A stretch of DNA of 64,000 nucleotides from Pipra filicauda (lineage: Eukaryota > Chordata > Aves > Passeriformes > Pipridae): NCBI RefSeq assembly GCF_003945595.2, contig NW_024104421.1, positions 9,114,001 through 9,178,000 of the forward strand, in the 5' to 3' direction. Positions 1 to 13,800 of the stretch are shown here, piece after piece (position 1 is the first letter of the stretch; every line of letters begins with the position of its first letter). The notes under the pieces are model-generated. The model worked only from the letters and a program-made list of their open reading frames with translations. It was not told the DNA's origin and did no database searches. Position numbers and translations under genes: made by a program.

Positions 1-925
1 TTATTAGTTCTGCGATACCTAAGTTTTGCCTTTTTTATTTTTCTTCAATTATGAGTATATTATAAATAACACCAGCTGGCCAGCAACATGCTCTCACGGG
101 TTATGATGTCATTCAAATCCCTCAACTGTGTTAGTGGCTTGCAATGTGCTCCAAGCCAGCTGTTTTTCTATTTATAATGTATGCTTGCCTTTCAATACTT
201 AGCTATTGAGAATAAAGTTGTGATGTTGTTTTATAGATACAGTTTGTACTTGTTACCCTTTGGATTTGTAAGATGGCATTTAAAAGTAGAGGACTAAACA
301 AGAATGCATCTCCAGAGACCAAATACATGTCACAAACAGTGCATGATTTCCATAAAAGCTGTTTCAGAACATTGCATTTTGTCCCTGTTAGCTTCCACTC
401 AACTGAGAGTTGCATGCTGAGGTGCTAGCTGTACTTTATTATTGAAAATAACAATTGAGATCATGTTGGCCCAGATCTCTTCTCAGTTTTCAGATCCACC
501 TTGAACTATATGGTGCTTGCCAGGCAGAAAGGACACATTTAGTTATTTGTATCCTCTATGAATGGCTAATACTCTGCTCTGTGCAGTTTTAAACACTGTA
601 TGGCTAGCTAAGCTGATTAATCTTAGAAAGGGATTTCTTTTAATGTAACATAAAGGCAGAATCACAGGGGGCTTTGAGGTAAGTTTGCTTAGTTCAGGTA
701 ATACTAATAGTTCAAGTATTCTGATACACATTTGTACTGCAGGTGCTATATTTTAATATTCCGGTCTGTTTTATTCTTCCCTCTGCATTTGAGAGGTCAC
801 TGCATAGTGGCACCATTCTACACATAGCTTGATAAAGCCTGATGCTACTTATAGTATATGTATCACTTATTTCACAAGTCTTGCAGAAGAATGTGGGATG
901 ACAAATTAACAAAGGTCTGACAATA

Positions 926-940
926 TTTTTTTTTTTTTTT
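926..940. repeat. Poly(T) run, 15 nt
   Basis: This is an uninterrupted run of 15 T. It could be the tail of a decayed minus-strand retroelement, but no element body is recognisable beside it. Confidence 0.95.
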
Positions 941-2158
941 GCTTTTACTGTACTACAGGTGGGTGCCCATACTTCTACCTTTTTCTTCCTGAATAACAGA
1001 AGGAATACCACTCCCCCAGTGCCTGAGCTGCAAACCCTTGTCTCTCTCTGCACTGCTTGCTTTCTCCTAGGTTTCACCAGGCCTTTCTTGGCATGAGAGC
1101 AGGATGCAGTAGAAGATGCAACTTTTGGCTTTCAGGGTAACCAGACAATCAGTGTCTCTAAACAACTGATAATCGTGTTTGCCATTCTGAACACTTTTCC
1201 TCAATGCACCTCACCAGCCTGAGGTTCTGATATACTTCACTTATTTCTTTTGGTTCTTGTTTTAAAGTGCTTATGCAGTTACATACATTCCCTTGAATAA
1301 AATGCACCTGTTAACTACAGAGTTTATGGCAGTCATCAAAATACTCAAAAAGATGTCCAGGTCAAAAAAAATTATTTAATTGGAATGTGTATAGTTATTC
1401 TACATTAAAAGAATATAGCATATATATTTTTGTTTGGCTTCTTAAATATGACCTGCAGTGATATAATAACCACAAAGACATATTAAATGAGTGAGAGATG
1501 TAACAAGGTATTTAGGAATTTATGTGTCCTGATCCTCATCTTTTACACTTTAATATCCGTATGACATCACTAACATGCTCTGAAGCTATAGAGTTCCTAT
1601 GTCAATTTTTCCAGGGACAACTCCATTTTATAGAAGATAGCAAAACTAGAAATAATCATTTATCCAAATTAATATACTGTCCCTCCTTAAATCCTTTTTA
1701 AAAGGGTAGAAGCATTGTCACAATGCCTGAAAAAGTCTGAACTATAGTAAGGCAACCAGTGTGCATGCCTCTTGCATTCTTCTGTATTAGATCACTCTTA
1801 CCTATATACAGTTATTTGTAGCTGTTTTTCATTTTTTACTTTGGGATTACAAGTTTTCTGGAACCAAGATAGAACCACTATAATAGATATCACCTGAGAG
1901 GGTGATAGGGTGGAGAGCATGGTGGGATAAAGCATGGAAGAAGACAATAAACATGGTGGCTGGTGAACAGCTGTTTTTCATTATGTGAAAATAGCAGAGA
2001 CAAGATTGTCTTTGAAGAAAGTGGTGAAGGGGTGTATCTTATTAATATGAAATTTGTGTTGAAGTTAGTGATTAGTTAGGTATATCATGGAAAATTCCTT
2101 TCAAGTTAAAAGTTGAGAAGTCAAGAACAAAATCATCTTACTAATTCATTTGTTTTTT

Positions 2159-2172
2159 AAAAAAAAAAAAAA
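2159..2172. repeat. Poly(A) run, 14 nt
   Basis: This is an uninterrupted run of 14 A directly after a T6 run. No retroelement body is recognisable upstream. Confidence 0.95.
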
Positions 2173-3087
2173 CCTCAAACACCTTTTTTCATGGTGACCT
2201 AAGCAGTGTTGTCGCTAGATGAAATCCAAGTAACAAATGTGGTGGGAAGGATGCGGGCACGCAATCTGAGCTGTCATTACATTGCCAGCGTTGAAGAGAC
2301 ACTAAGGAGAGAGCAGTGCCATGGAAAACAGTTTCTCACTTGGGTGAACAGGGAAAGTGCGAGCTTCATGATTGAATTTTAGAGGGTCATGTAAATTGAA
2401 ACCTTTCGCATTCGCTGATGAAGAAAAGCATAAGTGTTTCAAGAGCAGGATGGATGTGTGAGAAACTCAGTCCAGAACTACTGCTTGTAGGCAGTAGTGG
2501 TAGAAAGAATCGATGTCAGTAACAGGTCAGAATTAATCTATGGACTTGTAAACTGAAATTACTGAGTATTTCACATTTTGTAGAGTAAGAATAGTAGCTT
2601 TGCTGAGATCAAAAGGCGGCAAGGACTTTTCTGCTTGCAACTAGCATGCAGAGAGTATGGTGAGAATGCTCTGATGTAATAAAGTACTGTGTAATTTTAA
2701 TTTATAGTACAAATTAAAGTAGCTACTATTTTGAATATCTTCATATTAATAATTAATATTAATACAATTTGAATATCTCCATATTAATTCTAGTTTCAGG
2801 AACAAATGCTGCTAAAAATGATACAAAGCCAAATATCGAACTTACTTTCCTACTCAAGTGAGATATACATCAGCTCCTGGATATATTTGTTCACAATTTA
2901 AACACTTAAATTTTTTAAAACGATAATATATTATGGGAATTACTTATTAATAAAGTGGCATGAAATGAGGTATAGTTATGAATGTGATACAAAAATACAA
3001 AATATGAGAAGTAATATTAAATAAACAAAACTAAAAAGCTCAAACAAAATGTGTTTCAACATTTCTGAAAGCATTTTTTAAGTGTTG

Positions 3088-3101
3088 TTTTTTTTTTTTT
3101 T
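3088..3101. repeat. Poly(T) run, 14 nt
   Basis: This is an uninterrupted run of 14 T. It encodes the lysine-rich end of a spurious minus-strand open frame. Confidence 0.95.
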
Positions 3102-4774
3102 AATTTCTGCTTTGTGGGAAATTTTGAAATAGTTTGTTCTGATTCAGAATAATCAAAATACCAGAATTTTCCATTAAACTGGAAATTCCCAGTTTTAGCT
3201 GTTTGTAGTCTTGCTCTCACTTTCCCAATGTTAAGCCCTGAATAGATGATCTTTAGTCCAAAAAAAGTTGCTTTCTTTCTTATTCCTAAAAGCAGTAAAA
3301 AAGCCAGAATCAATAAAGGAAGAAAATTAGGAGATATGACTGCATAAGCTCTATGCTTATATGTATAGAAAGAAGGTAAAATAAGTGGGAATTGTGATGG
3401 GCAGCAATTTACATATATGTGTATATCTTCCTGGTAGATGAGGAAGATCATAGGAAGTGAAATGCATGGCCTTAGATATTCCTTTAATTTCCTAAACTGT
3501 TTCTTCCACATTTAGGTGAAATGTAGAGAAATATTCTTTTCTTTTTTTTCCTGAGTCATCTCAAGGCTAAATCTATGATCATAGATTTTTATAAAATAGA
3601 GTCTAGTAGATATGTTTAATGGTATTTTGCTTTTTCCATAAATTAGACACAGGAATGCCAATGTCTATGTGTGATTTTGTTTTTGGTTTTTTTTAATTGA
3701 TGACTCAGAGAAAGCTGTAAAGAGAACTGAATACTGGAAATTTTATCACAAGCAGGATATAGACAAAGCAAACAATGTGAGCACATGGCAAAAATGCCTG
3801 TCTGTTTTATCTCGGCCTGAAGAGTTCTTGCATGAGTTACAAACTTCAGAAAGTATTCCTTATTAAACTTATAAGCAAACTCTATTTGGAGATGAAAAAA
3901 GATGTTTTAAAACAAAATAGAATCTCTGCTTCGACCATTTTTAATTTCTTTAATTTACAATTAATCTGGTTCTTACTGTATGTCTTGGGACTATTTCTTC
4001 TGGATTCATTTCACTCTCATGATTTACTACGCAGAAGGAGCTTATCTGATAAAATTTGTGCAGTGTTTAGTGGACTGAAGCCGGTAGGTTCTGCACCTTC
4101 AAATACTGAGCTCCCTCCCATAAACAACCTCACCTAATTATAATTCTTAGATTTTGGTCAACTACGCTTTCATTAAGAAACTACTGAATAATTTAAGTAC
4201 TAAAAAGAACCCACAGAATTACAAAGTTGCCCCAAATAAAAGCTATATTGATTCTTATTCATGAGTGCTTTTCTGTAATAGACTTCACCGTGTCAATTAA
4301 AGCTCAGAGTTCAATCTATACTTTATCCCTAGGACATAGCAACCATCTCTTCAACTCTCATTTTAAACAGTATCATCTGATCAAATGACCAAATCTGATT
4401 TTCTTTCCGTATTTTAATCTTAAAATATGAAGTTTGTTGAACTATAGCAGAATGAGACTCCACGTTTAGCAAAGTAGGACTTATACACAAATTTTGTGGT
4501 TCTGATATCTGATATCTGCTTAGTAAGCTTGATGTATTTTACACCATTAATTTTTATGTCTTTGCTTTGATAATGTTATTTTGTTATTAGAGATGTTTTT
4601 AGGTTTTTCTGAAAGGTGGTGGCAGTTTAGGCCATTGAGACCAGTTTTGCAAATCTATGGTTCTGGGTTTCAGGGCATCCTCCGTGTAAATGCGTTAGAA
4701 CAAACAAAAATATATCTTTGATCTCTAACAGAACTTATATATAATTGCATTGAACTTGGGTCTTATTATAATTT

Positions 4775-4893
4775 CTACCTCTGAATTACTGTTTTACCTT
4801 GAGCCACTTGAGTAATTTCTCCAATCAGTCCCATATTTTCCTGTCTGTGAAATAGGAATAGTAGTTACTTTAGGTACATTGAGACTCATAGAG
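4775..4893 (+). mobile_element. Old MIR-like SINE fragment
   Basis: The segment has the order of blocks typical of the MIR core and 3' region on the plus strand. A 'ttaccttgagccacttgag' block is followed by a 'tttctcc' stretch, a 'cctgtctgtgaaatagga' block and then 'atagtagttact'. These correspond to the conserved MIR phrases around 'gaccttgggcaagttactt' and 'tcatctgtaaaatgggg'. The tRNA-like head is not recognisable, and divergence is high, as expected for an amniote-age SINE. The match is from memory of the family, so the exact subfamily is unknown. Confidence 0.6.
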
Positions 4894-7800
4894 AAAAAGC
4901 AGAGCAAGCTATATCATGTATTTTTTTGAAAACATTATCATGGCCCAAAAACCACCTCAGTATGTTTATAAGAAGTGACAAGCTACTGTGTTAGCCTTGT
5001 GCGTATTATGTCTCTGTCATCTTCCAAATGTGTTAAGCATAGCTGGAAGAATTCCCAACAGATGCTTCCTTTTACTTATTTTCTTACTTTTTTCTATTAC
5101 ACCATTCTCAAGTGTTCCTGTCGAAGACCTTCTTCACAAAACTGTTTCTGGAATGATTGTTCTTTGTACAATACTAATACTGAAGTATGATAAAAGTTTA
5201 TGAGTCTTTGCTGCTTAAGAAAATAAAGCTTTTATTTAAACTTGGGTAAGTGAGGACTAACATCTCTGAAAACAGTGAAATATAACAGTTAAGGGAGTTG
5301 CATCCCATCAAATTGGAGACACCAGTGGCTAGCTATGTTATTACTTGGGATGTAAGGGGACTATTTAATAAATAATCCTTAGTTTGAATACGTACATGTG
5401 GCTCGTTTATAGAGTAGGGTCCTGGTTCTACAAGCAGACTCATTAGCATGACATTTTTTCCAGTCTCTGAACCTGCCTATGGGTTGAGCCATGCCCCTGT
5501 GCAGAAAAAAAAACCCTGCTGGCAAAGAGGCTACTGTCTGGGTTGCTTTTCAGTGGTAATGAGCACCTGCAGTGCTGACTTGACTTCTTTTGGTGCTAAT
5601 AGATGGTAAACACCATTTAAGATTGGCAAGATAATTTTAAATCTCTGTACCCTTTCTGTAATAGCTCCACCTCTTTTCCTTCAGTGTTATGTGGAATTTT
5701 AGATCTTCTTAGACAATGAAATAAAAAATCATGAATATGAAATGCTTTGTCACACAAAAAAACCAATAAGAACTAAGAAAACACGCTTTATCTTTGTTAA
5801 GGAAGGGCAAGTCCTGTGAGAAGTGTCATGGGCTGGAAGTATAGATGATGAAGAGAAATAAGAGTCTCAAGCTATTTCATTTCATTGTTTAGAATTTTAC
5901 GTTCTCCTCAGAAAAGATTAGGAGAAAGAGAACATATTTACTTCATATTTTGTGTTATATATTTAAACAGGACTTCCCTGTTTCTATGTCTACTTTTACA
6001 GCTATCACATCTTTAGTTTGCTAAATCTTTATTTTTCTTGTAAGCTTTTTTTGTTCATAGGATATTTTCTATATAAAAGATTACTGTTGCTTCTTTAGAA
6101 AAATGACACCATTTAAAAGCTTTCTTTTTTATGGGCAACAGCATCAGCATTATGGTAAAGAACTGAATATTGGTGCTGTTTTGAGATGGTTCCAAACATC
6201 ATCTGTGTTTCAAAACAATCTTAGATTTGAAAAGCATAGCAGGCTGTGTAGCAGATTTTATCAGTGGAGAAAAAAATCTTTGCTTAGTGTTTGATTTTAA
6301 AGGTTTCTCATTCTTTATAAATTTCTGCTTCTGTTCTTTTGTCTTTTGACTTAAAATATATATGCAAACATGGTATCTACCTATACTTTGCAATGTTTGT
6401 ATTTGCTTGGGGTTGTTTTGGTAAATGATTCATATTTTTAACGGATCTGGTTTATGTGTCCATAATAATTAATACTGGATCTGCATGGTACTAGGTCATT
6501 CAGAAGCACAAGTCTGAGTCAGATCAGCTGTGAACACAAGATCACATCTCATCTAATAAAGCAGAGCAGAATTCAGTGTTGATGTGGTTTTCATGCTGGA
6601 TGCAGAAGGAGGCATGTTATTTTATTCTTCATACCATTTTAGGGGTGAAAGCAATTGTTATGTGAGCCGGCATAAAGACTTCAGGTACAAAATTAATCTG
6701 TCAAAACTTCAGCAAATTTTAACAGGCACAGTGAGTTTTGTTTGAAGCTTTGTGTCATGTATGCTTGGAATATTTTTATCCAGCATTAGAAGCCCTAAAA
6801 TTCAGTACTAATCATTGAACCATAGCCTCTATCAAGTCCATGGAACATACTGGATTAGAATCAGTTGCCCTTTTTAAATTCTAAAATTATCTTTGAATCT
6901 CTTTATAGAAGATTACAGTACTCTGATAGGTGCATTAAGTTTGTGTTTCTTTTATTCCAGTCTTTACTGATAATTTTTGTCATTTTCTTGTATTCTTATT
7001 CTATAAACATATAGTGTTTACATGAAAACAAAAAGATGCTTTTATGTCTACTTTTTGTTGTGATAGGTATATATTTTTCTAGTCATGTTGATATACATGT
7101 AAACTTACTGTTCAGTTTATTACTGGAACACCATTTGTCTATTTTGCCAGTATTTCTTTAATCAGAAGAATCTATAACATTGCTGCTGTATAAAAATAAC
7201 ATCCCCTTCCCTCTAAATTAAACAAGGGGATTTTATGGTTGAAAAATCAAACACATGATATGGAAAAATAAGATACATTTGTACCTGAACCCTGTTATCA
7301 GCCCCCACTGTGCCTTCAGTTTCTTCCCTGAATGAAAAAGGAATTTTTGGGGGGAAATACTCTGTGGTCATGTAATTACAGGTTAATAAAATGATGGACT
7401 CAAGGCTACTTGAGTGACCACATATTTGTCATCTCCAAGAGCACTTTCCAGTCTTGCAAAAGATCCATCTGAATAGCAAACATGCCATTTCTTGGGCTTT
7501 GAGCATGGAAATCACTCTTTTTCTTCTTACTTTACTCCTCCTGCCACAAAAGTGGTATCTCATTAACTATTTGGTAAAAATATTATTGCTGCTCTGTGGC
7601 TGCACATGGCATGTAGTGCCCAAAGATTGGAAAACTGGCTTGTATTGTTGTGATCAGTGCCTTACTTACCAGCAATGTTGGTTTTGGATCTGTGTCTATA
7701 CTTCATTGAGCAAGTAACCTAGGCCCTACCTTTCTTTGGAAACACAGCAGAGAAGGGTGCATGCTCAGGTCCTGACTCGAGGCTCAGAATGTGCATTTCA

Positions 7801-10800
7801 GCTGGAGAACTTAGATGTGCTTCTTGGTTTCCCTGCCCATGTGTGGTCAGAGGGACCTTGATGACTAAATTTTGCCTGTGAAACAGCCTCCTGCAATTTT
7901 TATGTGGCTCAGTCTTCCTGGAGGCAACCGTTATATGACCTTGCACTCAGGAAGATCTGATATGACGCAGATGCACTGTGTACTAATTACTTGTACTTGC
8001 TAATTACTACTAGGTTTTCTTGGCTGTCAGGTGAGTTGGGAAGTCTAGAGCAATCTTCATTCCAAACGCATGAAATCCTTTCATTGTTTAACAAGCACAT
8101 AGCCTTTAGCTATCACACTACTATTTATGACAAACTGACAAAGGTGTTCTCAGGATTTGGTTGGGAAGCTCTGTCAAGAAGGTTTGTCTGCTAAAAAGAT
8201 GGCTTAACCAATTGTGTTATTCTCCCTAAAGGTGTGAAGGCATACACTGATGCCAAAAGAGAAAGCTTTAGCAGGTGTTAATGACAGGTAATAGGTCCCC
8301 AATATTATTCTTGCAGTTTCTTTCCTTCCTTCCTGTCTTACACTGGTACACCATGCCATACCCAGTGAAAAGACAGTTGTCATGTTCCACTTGAGTTCTA
8401 TACTGGGAGATATTTTTAACATTCTTATAGGCACATACTGATTATGACAATTAATTGATTTCAAAACTAATGAAGTCTGATTTTGATCATGTGTGCCTCT
8501 TTTTTAAAGGCGCTGTTTGAATAACAGGTGAGACAGAATGGTTTGATAAAAAGAAAAAAAATTAGATTTTGTCTTTTCTGTCCAAACTGGTTGCTGGCTC
8601 CCTTACTACCTACAGAACTGTAAATACATTTACATTTGTACTTAAATACTGTTCAGTGCGTCATGGGTAGCGAAATCTGTCCTCAAAATAACTGCTTGAA
8701 CTGGTAAGTAATTCTAATATTAATGAAAATGTTCTCAAAATCATATTTTACAATACAGTATTTTAAATATGCATTATGTGAACACGTCTGGTTTGAGTTG
8801 ATTATGTGTTATAAGAACCAGCTGAAGTTCATGATGTAACCATGTTAACACGTTTTAATAGCTTTTCGAGAACACAACACAATTGTGTTAATGATAATCA
8901 GTTAAAGACTCTATTTGTTCCAGATGTTACTTTCCTAGGAAAAAAGGGAAAAAAATTATTTAAAAAATTTTTTCTATATCCCTGTTTAATATCAAGTACT
9001 CAGAAAAGTCCTAGTGTAAACCTAATCTCTTTCTTTAGATAACATACTAGTGAGCCATAGGTTAAATTGGAAATGTGAATACAATTGTGAAAGAAATATA
9101 GATGCCTAGAAAAGCTTTTTTTTTTTTTGTTGGCATGGGTCTTTAGTTCCCAGTGGCCTAAAGTCCCACACCACAAAATCACTATAATTGGCATGGCTGG
9201 CAGCTTCTTCTCTCATTGTCAAACAGATCTTTTACAGTAAATTTGTAGAAACTCTGAAATTGAGCTAATACCAAAAGTATCAAAAGAAAAAAAAGCAAGC
9301 AAACCACACACAGATTCAAGCATACCATTAAATGACTGACTTTTGATAAACTGTAAGATTAAGTGACCTATATTAACAAAAAAAAAATGTATTAGTTGCT
9401 TACTTTTCAAAGTTTCCTCCAAGATAAACTTAACATTCAATACCTCATCGATAAGACGGGTACATCTTACTAGACTTATGTTAGACATGTCCAGGCTTGT
9501 TAGTGATGTTAAATAAACATTGATCTTGAAGGTTATATCTTCAGGAAAGAAAATAATCTGGAACTTTGAAGGTAGTGAAACCTTATGCATGTATCTCTGT
9601 GTTGCAGTAGTAGCTGGAAAATATCTTTAGTCATTACAGTAGGCTGTAAGAAGTACCTTTTACTAAGACTTTTCCTTCCTGCATAAATTAGGAAACAGTA
9701 TGATGGCCCAGAAACTCTCCTGCACTGGGACAAGCTCAAGAAAGGAAGGAAGTTATTTATGGGTCCTAGATTCCTACAGTTATGTACTCCTTTACATTGT
9801 TCCAGAGGATCTCCCCAGTAAAGATATCTCAATCAGAGGAAATATATAAGACTACAATGAATATCCCATGGTTTTCAACCACATCATTCATTTATGTTCA
9901 CAGGATGTCCTTGGGATACAGACACCTCTTGTAAGGATACTTACTCCCTTCTTTGCTCTAGACTGTAAACACTCTGCGACTCATCATGCTGCTTTTCACA
10001 AAGGAGCCTTCTCACTGCTGCCCTCCAACATTGCCATTGATCTTTCTGTGACTGTATGTTCTTATTAGTCATGACTAACAGCGTTGGAGAGGAATGAGGA
10101 AGGAAGCAGGAGGCTCCAAGGAAGGACGTGAACCTATTGCCCAGAAGTAATTATTCTGCCCTGTCACTGGTCATTCCAGGCATGGTTTGTGAGTATCCTT
10201 GATACTACCAGATGAGGCGACTACAAGAAATTTAGCTGCGTGGAACAGATGCCACATATCTGCTGAGGTTTCCTCTAGTTCAGTCAAAGCACAAAGGCAT
10301 TGCCTATGAAGCAGGTGGATTGACAGAGTGCTATAAGGATCACTCAGGATTATAGAGCTCTTCAAAATGCCTGTAGGGAGAGCATCGGTTGTCACTGTTT
10401 ATACGAATGCAGAGAAGACCTTGACCTTGGTGGATACTGCTCTTGCAAGGTAAGGGAAATATACCATCTGTATCAATATATATTGGGCATTAGGCCAAAG
10501 TAATAGTCTCTTTACAAATAGAAAACCCATTTTTTTTGCTTAAGTGTAAAAGTCACTTCTGCTTCCTAATTTCAATTCTGTTTTACAATTTCAGATGATT
10601 TTATTAGCCTTACATGAAGAAAAGAATCATAAAAACTAGTAAAACCTGCATCAGATCTATTTTTCTCCATTGGTAAATACAAATACTCTCTCCCAAAAGG
10701 CAGAAAATTATTTTTGCCAATACAGTCAGAATTTATATAAAAAGGCTACCCATAATAATCACAGTCAGATTAAGCACTGACTTTTTTTAGAAGCACTATA

Positions 10801-13800
10801 ACATATTCATGCCCTTGATGGGCTGCCTTATTTGGATGTTTTCATAGTGTTAGCAAATTTTGCAGTTTGATCAGGGAAAACCAGAAAATTTAAATAGCAG
10901 TTATGTAGTGGTAAGATTTGGTTTTTTTTTCCCAAGTATTTAAGGAAAAAAGCATCCCCTAACAGCTGTATGTGTTTGTGAAAGAGCAATGGGCAAAGAG
11001 TGTTACTAACCTTCTCTGTCATACAGAATTCTCCACTGAACTGTTGAATTCTCCACTGAGTGTGCATTAAAAAATGTCAATTATCACAGTTTCTGTATAT
11101 GACTGTGAACAGAATATAGTGCCCTACAAAAACCAATCATGAGTCAAGAAGAGTGCCTTCTGTCAATAATCCTCTAGGAAACCTGTACCTAGCAGTCCCT
11201 TTACTACCCAGTGTTGAGGATATTCTGGATGCCCCCTCTGTACTTTTTTCTTGGTCATGTGGGTAAAATCACTTGCCTGGACTGCCTGGTGCTGTACATG
11301 AGTAAAACTGCAGTTAACAAACAGGTGAGCTGAGCTGTGCTACACTGAGTTTAATGCTACTGACAGTGGCCAGTTCAGTCTGCACTGACGGAGTTTGCTC
11401 AATGGGGATCCTCTCCTTGTGCCTTAGAAGGAAGGGAACTGTGGCCATATAGACAGGAGATATGTTCCACTGCCCTTATCTGCATCCTCATGACTGTAGA
11501 CCTGAGTATCTGCTTCACTGAATTTCCACTTTCAGGGAATTATGTGCTTCACTTCCTCTTGCTTGTCCCTGAGATCATAGTCACCCCCTTCTCCCAGTTT
11601 TGAACACCTTGTCTCTAAAGGAAAAAATGCCTGCCTGTGAGTTTGGTGAGCAGGGTTTTGGAAGAGACATATCTTGTGTAGAGCTACAGGAGTTAAGCAG
11701 CCTGATATGAGATTGGGGCAGGAGGGGCTATGCTGTGTTAGGTGTGATGTTTTGGAATACTGGGGTGGGCTGGCAGGAATGCAGATTATCTAAGTTGTGT
11801 AAGGAATTCAGAGCATGCTGGAGAACAACTCTCTTAAGGTTTGTTTCTTGACATTAAAACTGCAATGCTCTCAGTTTCACATAAAGGAGATGTGAAGTGC
11901 TAGACAATGTGGGCAGTCAGAGAATCTGGTCTTGAGTGTGTTGCTGAAACTGTAACAAGGCAAACTATAACTGCAACACAGCAGTTGACTTGACTCGTTC
12001 TGGCCATAGCCCTGGCATGGGTGTTTTAACATGTGCCAAGCTGATTATAGTCTGCAGGAAACTATGTGCCAACTGAGAATTGCTGGAAGGCAGGCCAACA
12101 TCAAAACAGTTAGAGGGTAAACTGCTTGTTGACTTTGTGAGTGACTTCTGGGAAGAGGGGCTGCCTCTGGCAGCCTTCTGAAATTGCTGAGAATGGAAGG
12201 AAGCAGTGTCCTCTCAGAAATGCAGTTTGGGGTGGTTATGAGAAAAAATAACCCTTGTTCTTCTTTGAGACAAGAGTTGTGGGAAAGATAGGGTGAGTAC
12301 ATGGACTCAGTGTGGGGGGAAGGGAATGAAGAAACTTGCTGGTTTTGTTAGGAAATTGGTTAGTTTTGCCTTGCTCACTCCAGTTCAATCCAGAGGATTG
12401 GGACCCTATATAAGCCAGTTAAGTCAGGAGGTTTTGGGATACATTGGTCTTTATTTGCCACAAATGCCAAAAAGGAAATGTGTATAAGTACAGCCTTATA
12501 ATAAAAATGGGCACAAATCATGCAAATACCCTCAAATTTTATTCTTTCTGCTGGTAATAGGTTGACCAACACCCCCCAGTTGATCCTTGCCAGTTTCTTA
12601 ATAGTGACTGAAATTCATAAGTTGTAGCTGAGTTTCTTGTCTTTTGTCTGTGCTTAAAATCATTACAGATGGAGCAGGAATTGATAGGTAAACTTGTGGC
12701 ACTTAAATCCAGGCACTTATTAATGATAAATTGCACTTAGTTCATTAAATCAATCTCTCTGAGCATTTTTTTTGTTCTGCCCTCAATTCCCTGTATCACT
12801 ACAACCAAAGGGAGTAGTAGTGTCTGCATGATTTTAAAATAAACAGAAAAATCCTTGATGGTGCTGGACTAGATGTTCCTGATAACATGTTGCCAACAGA
12901 AAAGTTCTCATCCTTGAAGAAAGTTTTTCAAGTGGTCATGACACTCTCAATCACGTAAGCCTCTCTTCAGAACAGACATTCGGTGCCCTCAAATGACTCT
13001 TCAGACTTGGCTCAGAAACAGGCTGACACAAAAGGGGCTAATTAACACACACATTTTCATGTGGAGGAATCTGGTTTCCAAACAGATTTTTACCAGTAAT
13101 ATAGCTGACAAGCTGAATCTGCTAGGACTGTTTCTTCCGTCCAATTTGAATGAAAATGGAAACAAGGGATAGGAGAAAGAGACATTTCATTCCAGTGATG
13201 ATACAGACATGATGAATTTCTTTGAGCTCAACTTATGTCATGTTATATTTCTTCTTAAATTAAGCAATGCACAAAAATCAGAGGAAACAAATTAAAATAT
13301 AAATGTTGCGTGTGCCATCCACAGTAAATGTGTGCATATACGTTTCAGGAGTATGTATGCATTTATAAAGAAGAGACAGAAAGGGGGTAAAAAGGTGGTT
13401 CTACATTTATAGCAGTGGCACATTTTAAACTTGATTTTTCACTTCTGCAACAGACTTGATATCTTGTAATTCTCTTATAATGGTTGCAGCAGTACAGCCC
13501 TACTCTGCACAAAGGTTTTAAGGTTGTATGTGCATCTATCCAGACAATTGTGACTGATCATTGAGTCAAACCCACTGAATTTAGTAGAACCCAGAAATCA
13601 AACACCACTGCCTCTACTCCCTCACACTCCCCCAACACCAATTAGGAGAACACATCCTTAATGTGCAGGGCCTTGGGTTCTCCTGCTTACTGTCATATTC
13701 TCCCTATTCTACCTAGATTGATTCTAAACTAATTATTATTTTACTGTCACCTTTATGGGAAATCATATATACCTCTCTCCCCACCATAGCAACAACTACC

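Larger units (their letters stand above)
1..4774. other. Non-coding, mostly unique AT-rich DNA
   Basis: I see no gene or clear mobile element in this stretch. It holds poly(T) and poly(A) runs (listed separately) and a 21-bp motif repeated with one mismatch at 2730-2750 and 2768-2788, separated by a small AT palindrome. The longest open frame is on the minus strand at 3056-3511 (151 codons). It is rich in lysine, phenylalanine and leucine, ends in a lysine run encoded by the poly(T) tract, and matches no family I recognise, so I treat it as chance. Confidence 0.7.

Noticed and set aside
3056..3511. Minus-strand open frame of 151 codons
   Set aside because: Biased to Lys, Phe and Leu, with a C-terminus encoded by a poly(T) tract. 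No domain or family is recognised, and the length is plausible by chance in AT-rich DNA.
12855..12885. CR1-like words 'gctggactagatg'
   Set aside because: Only one short word matches; the surrounding 3' UTR and tail blocks are missing.
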